Shown here one piece after another: positions 6,209 through 8,029 of a stretch of 8,029 nucleotides of DNA; positions within the stretch are counted from its first letter, which is position 1; the number at the start of each line of letters is the position of its first letter. Origin of the DNA: AC-69 sp044869895 (GTDB lineage Bacteria; Actinomycetota; UBA4738; HRBIN12); NCBI GenBank assembly GCA_044869895.1, contig JBIOXZ010000141.1:1-8029 (forward strand), read 5' to 3'. Under the pieces are notes generated by a model. The model was not told the DNA's origin. It searched no databases and saw only the letters and a list, made by a program, of their open reading frames with translations. A program made the translations under genes and the position numbers.

Positions 6209-6300
6209 CTATGCGCGGATGTTTTGGTTCAGGCGGAAGACGTTGTCGGGGTCCCAGGCTCGCTTCAGCCCGACCAGTCCCGTCAATCTCGGAGTCTCTC
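6209..6300 (-). pseudogene. Orphan 3' tail of a second FAD-linked oxidoreductase (BBE family)
   Basis: The minus strand reads PRLTGLVGLKRAWDPDNVF and then RLNQNIRA before a TAG at 6209-6211. This is the diagnostic last 25-30 residues of BBE-type FAD-linked oxidases. Upstream in the same frame (above about 6300) the sequence reads RADRET and no longer looks like the family; the intact VOC gene ends at 6327. Everything but the tail is therefore gone, and no start codon or flavin-binding part exists. It is a dead fragment too short for routine ORF calling. It is closely related to the tail at 2229-2300 but not identical: LNQNIRA here, LNQSIVP there. Confidence 0.75.
6218..6269. repeat. Direct repeat copy B (FAD-oxidase 3' tail)
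   Basis: This copy matches 2238-2289 at 48 of 52 bases and lies in the same orientation. The four differences include two third-position changes in conserved codons. The pair brackets typA and the genes beside it, so homologous recombination between them could in principle delete the segment, though 52 bases is short for that. Confidence 0.8.
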
Positions 6301-6326
6301 GATCCGCGCGAGAAGACCTTTGCCGA

Positions 6327-6713
6327 TTACGCGCTGGTCGCGACCTTCCACAGGTGGCCGTCGGGGTCGCTGAAGTACCCGAAGTACCCGTACGGAGAGG
6401 CCGCTGCTTCCCTCACGACGTCACCGCCGGCCGCGACGGCGGTAGCCATGACCTCGTCCACGGCTTCTCTCGACGGGACGATGTAGTGGAACGACACACC
6501 CCGGAACCCGGATCCCTCGGACGAAACACCGGCATCCTGGGCCGCTGCCTCCCATTCGTACAGGGCCAGTGACGACGATCCCTCACCCATGTTGAAGGAC
6601 ACGAAGCTCGGATAGTCCTGGTCGATCGTGCAACCCAAACCTTCCCCGTAGAACTTCTTGGAGCGGGCCAGGTCCTCGACCCCGATCATGATGGTGGTCA
6701 CCTGCAGAGCCAC
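6327..6713 (-). CDS. VOC (glyoxalase/bleomycin resistance/dioxygenase) superfamily protein
   Basis: This 128-residue protein is a single VOC module of two beta-alpha-beta-beta-beta repeats. The first carries the VTTIMIGVEDLARSKKFYGE and GLGC segment (5-28), then SSSLALYEW (46-54). The second carries GVSFHYIV (72-79), the AVDEVMATAVAAGG helix (84-97) and YFSDPDGHLWKV (113-124). Such proteins bind a divalent metal or sequester small molecules; the substrate is unknown. Glu53 and His76 are at plausible ligand sites, but the usual C-terminal Glu of the DPDGxxxE motif is Lys123, so metal binding may be altered. The GTG at 6713 is preferred over the longer frame from 6740 because GGAGG lies five bases upstream and homology begins there. 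It is last in the minus-strand cluster, 85 bases after the first VOC gene. Confidence 0.88.
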   Translation of the reverse strand: MALQVTTIMIGVEDLARSKKFYGEGLGCTIDQDYPSFVSFNMGEGSSSLALYEWEAAAQDAGVSSEGSGFRGVSFHYIVPSREAVDEVMATAVAAGGDVVREAAASPYGYFGYFSDPDGHLWKVATSA

Positions 6714-6718
6714 GATTG

Positions 6719-6723
6719 CCTCC
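6719..6723 (-). promoter_or_regulatory. Strong ribosome binding site GGAGG setting the VOC start
   Basis: On the minus strand the sequence reads AAGGGAGG, five bases, then GTG at 6713. This is the clearest Shine-Dalgarno site in the window. It fixes the start at 6713 rather than 6740. It contrasts with the SD-less starts of typA and the two genes at 105 and 1962. Confidence 0.7.
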
Positions 6724-6798
6724 CTTCTCCGCCGCGCCAACGCACAAGCCTATTTGACGAGACGAAGCGGCAACGTCTGACGACCGGAAGACGAGCCG

Positions 6799-7173
6799 TC
6801 AGCGTTCCTGAAAGATCTCGATGGGGTTCCCTGATGGGTCGTCGACCAGGATCTGAGCCCCGCCAGGACCGCGAACGATCTCGTTTCGGAAGGACAGCCC
6901 GGTTGCCCGGAGTCGATCCACCTCGGCCTCGATGTCGTCCACGAGGAGCTGGATGCGGTTCCACCCGCCGGGTTCGGGCCGCCGACCGTCGGGCATCGGC
7001 CGTCCCGCCGAGCTATCCGGCCCGCTGAGGAGGAGTCGGAGATCGCCACGGGCAATGTCCGCGAACGCCGGTCCCCACCTCGACAGGAGCGTGAAACCGA
7101 AGTTCGTCGTGTAGAAGGCCAAGGCGGCATCGACGTCGTCGACCATGTACCGGACGTTCACGGTCGGGCTCAC
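6799..7173 (-). CDS. VOC (glyoxalase/bleomycin resistance) superfamily protein
   Basis: This 124-residue VOC protein has NVRYMVDDVDAALAFYTTNF (6-25) with GF following, and FADIARGDLRLLLSGP (37-52). The second module has GGWNRIQLLVDDIEAEVDRL (69-88) and the typical end ILVDDPSGNPIEIFQ (108-122). Glu119 occupies the usual metal-ligand position, and Gln75 could be another ligand. Homologues range from glyoxalases to drug-binding proteins and dioxygenases; the substrate cannot be assigned. The GTG start at 7173 overlaps the TGA of the upstream nitroreductase gene by four bases (GTGA), so the two are probably translationally coupled. It is a distant paralogue of the neighbouring VOC gene, not a recent duplicate, since the two share little beyond the fold signature. 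Confidence 0.9.
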   Translation of the reverse strand: MSPTVNVRYMVDDVDAALAFYTTNFGFTLLSRWGPAFADIARGDLRLLLSGPDSSAGRPMPDGRRPEPGGWNRIQLLVDDIEAEVDRLRATGLSFRNEIVRGPGGAQILVDDPSGNPIEIFQER

Positions 7174-7610
7174 GCGGGCTCGAGCTTGAAGACAGTGTGA
7201 TCCCGGGCCAGCGCCTGGAGCTCATCGTCGGACGTTGTCGGCGTGGCGAAATAGGTCCGGACCATGGAGTTCTTGTTCGAGGCCAGGTATTCGTGAAGGA
7301 TCGGCAGGCGGCTCTCGACCGGCACTTCGACAAGACGAACCTCATCCCGTGTGGCGCCCCGGCTGACCGTGACGTGACCCGCCGCTCGGGCGTTCTTGAT
7401 CGTGTTGGTCTCCCCGAAGACCGAGACCCAATACCACCCGTCCGCCCCCTGGTCCAGGAGCCAGAAGGGTGTCGAGTACTCCTTGCCGCTCTTCCGGCCC
7501 CGAACCGTGACCACGCGCATCGGCTTCGGTCCTTTTCCGCGACGCACCACGCGTGTCAAGACGTCGTTCCCGATGCGCTTGAACGCGCCGTGCCGGTAGG
7601 CCTTGGGCAC
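7170..7610 (-). CDS. Nitroreductase/quinone reductase family protein (Ddn-like, probably F420-dependent)
   Basis: This 146-residue protein fits the Ddn/F420H2-dependent quinone reductase family (split-barrel fold), common in actinobacteria, which reduces quinones or nitro compounds using deazaflavin F420. Landmarks are MPKAYRHG at the start, MRVVTVRGRKSGKEYSTPFW (31-50) with the RGRKSG cofactor-phosphate segment, ETNTIKNARAAGHVTVSRG (67-85) and the end HTVFKLEP (138-145). Length is normal and the frame intact. The GTG at 7610 (MPKAYR) is preferred because many relatives begin the same way, although no clear ribosome binding site precedes it. The frame is open back to the TGA that ends the upstream oxidoreductase, 45 bases earlier. 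It is coupled to the downstream VOC gene by a four-base overlap. No F420 biosynthesis gene is in the window, so cofactor use is inferred from the family. Confidence 0.88.
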   Translation of the reverse strand: MPKAYRHGAFKRIGNDVLTRVVRRGKGPKPMRVVTVRGRKSGKEYSTPFWLLDQGADGWYWVSVFGETNTIKNARAAGHVTVSRGATRDEVRLVEVPVESRLPILHEYLASNKNSMVRTYFATPTTSDDELQALARDHTVFKLEPA

Positions 7611-7655
7611 CCGGGGATTGTGCCACTCGGGTGAATTCGGCGCGAACCCCAGCCG

Positions 7656-8029
7656 TCAGTCGCTCGCGATGACCTCGGCCGGCTCCCTCATCGATGCCCG
7701 GCGCTCGGCCTCGCGTGATGCGATGTGACGAGCGATGTGCTTCGCGTCCCTGCCGACGCCGGCGATCACGTCCGAGGACACCGCATACTGGAAGACCAAG
7801 CCCATGAAGTACAGGCCCGGCTCGGAGCACACGACCCCGCGATCGTGAACCGGCAGGCCGTCCTCGCGGAAGACCGGTAGGTCGATCCACCGGAAGTCCT
7901 GGCGGAACCCCGTGCACCAGATGACGTTCGCCACCTCGAGGACCCGGTCGTCGTCCAGGACCGGTAGACCGCCACGCGCGCCGACGACCCTCGGGACGCG
8001 CCGGACCCCCTGCCCGATCAGATCCTTCG
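7656..8029 (-). CDS. Flavin-containing monooxygenase-like FAD/NAD(P) oxidoreductase, C-terminal part
   Basis: Only the last 124 codons are present; the gene continues past the right edge of the window, so both Rossmann motifs are outside. The visible part reads LIGQGVRRVPRVVGARGGLP, VANVIWCTGFRQDFRWIDLP, PVHDRGVVCSEPGLYFMGL, FQYAVSSDVIAGVGRDAKHI and ARHIASREAE. The A-x-V-I-x-x-TGF motif, the PGLYFMGL segment and the GVGRDA-x-HIA helix are typical of the CzcO/YdhS-like flavoprotein group related to FMOs, which oxidise small molecules using NADPH and FAD. The frame is open to the window edge, so a start at the internal GTG of 7934 is not real. It is the first visible gene of the minus-strand cluster and ends 45 bases before the nitroreductase start, in the same frame. 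Confidence 0.88.
   Translation of the reverse strand, partial: KDLIGQGVRRVPRVVGARGGLPVLDDDRVLEVANVIWCTGFRQDFRWIDLPVFREDGLPVHDRGVVCSEPGLYFMGLVFQYAVSSDVIAGVGRDAKHIARHIASREAERRASMREPAEVIASD

Noticed and set aside
7656..7658. TGA as selenocysteine between monooxygenase and reductase
   Set aside because: Both proteins end and begin where their families do, and nothing nearby resembles a SECIS element or selenoprotein context.
1..8029. CRISPR arrays, tRNA, rRNA, transposases or integrase sites
   Set aside because: No regularly spaced repeats, cloverleaf-like sequence or transposase motifs were found. The only notable long repeat is the oxidase tail pair.

Overview
The window is GC-rich with strong G/C third-position bias in most genes. 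It carries a TypA of actinobacterial style, a Ddn-type (F420-dependent) reductase, and several starts that lack a Shine-Dalgarno site but have a TANNNT box close upstream. Together these point to an Actinomycetota member, possibly an uncultivated one. That is inference from gene content; there is no rRNA or other decisive marker.

Layout. 105-944 (+): intact class I SAM-dependent methyltransferase. 1120-1962 (-), convergent with it: an intact nucleotidyltransferase-fold protein resembling the antibiotic-adenylyltransferase superfamily, with more mixed codon use than typA. 1963-2228: no intact gene; it holds a very short ferredoxin-like start preceded by a hairpin. 2229 to about 3060 (-): 3' half of a berberine-bridge-type FAD-linked oxidoreductase with two frameshifts and no N-terminal FAD domain. 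3076-3509 (-): SRPBCC-fold gene with one frameshift. 3595-5448 (+): intact typA (ribosome-associated GTPase BipA), probably leaderless. 5480-6152 (-): conserved hypothetical gene readable only after correcting two frameshifts. 6209 to about 6300 (-): a second orphan 3' tail of the same FAD-oxidase family, 48/52 bases identical to the first tail. 6327-8029 (-): a same-strand cluster of VOC protein, VOC protein, Ddn-like nitroreductase and a flavin monooxygenase-like oxidoreductase that runs off the window.

How it works together. The 8029-to-6327 group looks like a small flavin/F420 redox and detoxification cluster; the nitroreductase stop and the next VOC start overlap by four bases (GTGA). 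typA is the only clear core housekeeping gene. It is flanked on both sides by decaying minus-strand accessory genes, including two truncated relics of one oxidase family.

The main message is decay. Five frameshifts in three genes can each be repaired by one added G or C, while about 5 kb of other coding sequence is intact. This fits an accessory region eroding around typA, but uncorrected G/C-run undercalls in the assembly remain a real alternative. I found no CRISPR array, tRNA, rRNA, transposase or clearly new multi-gene system.
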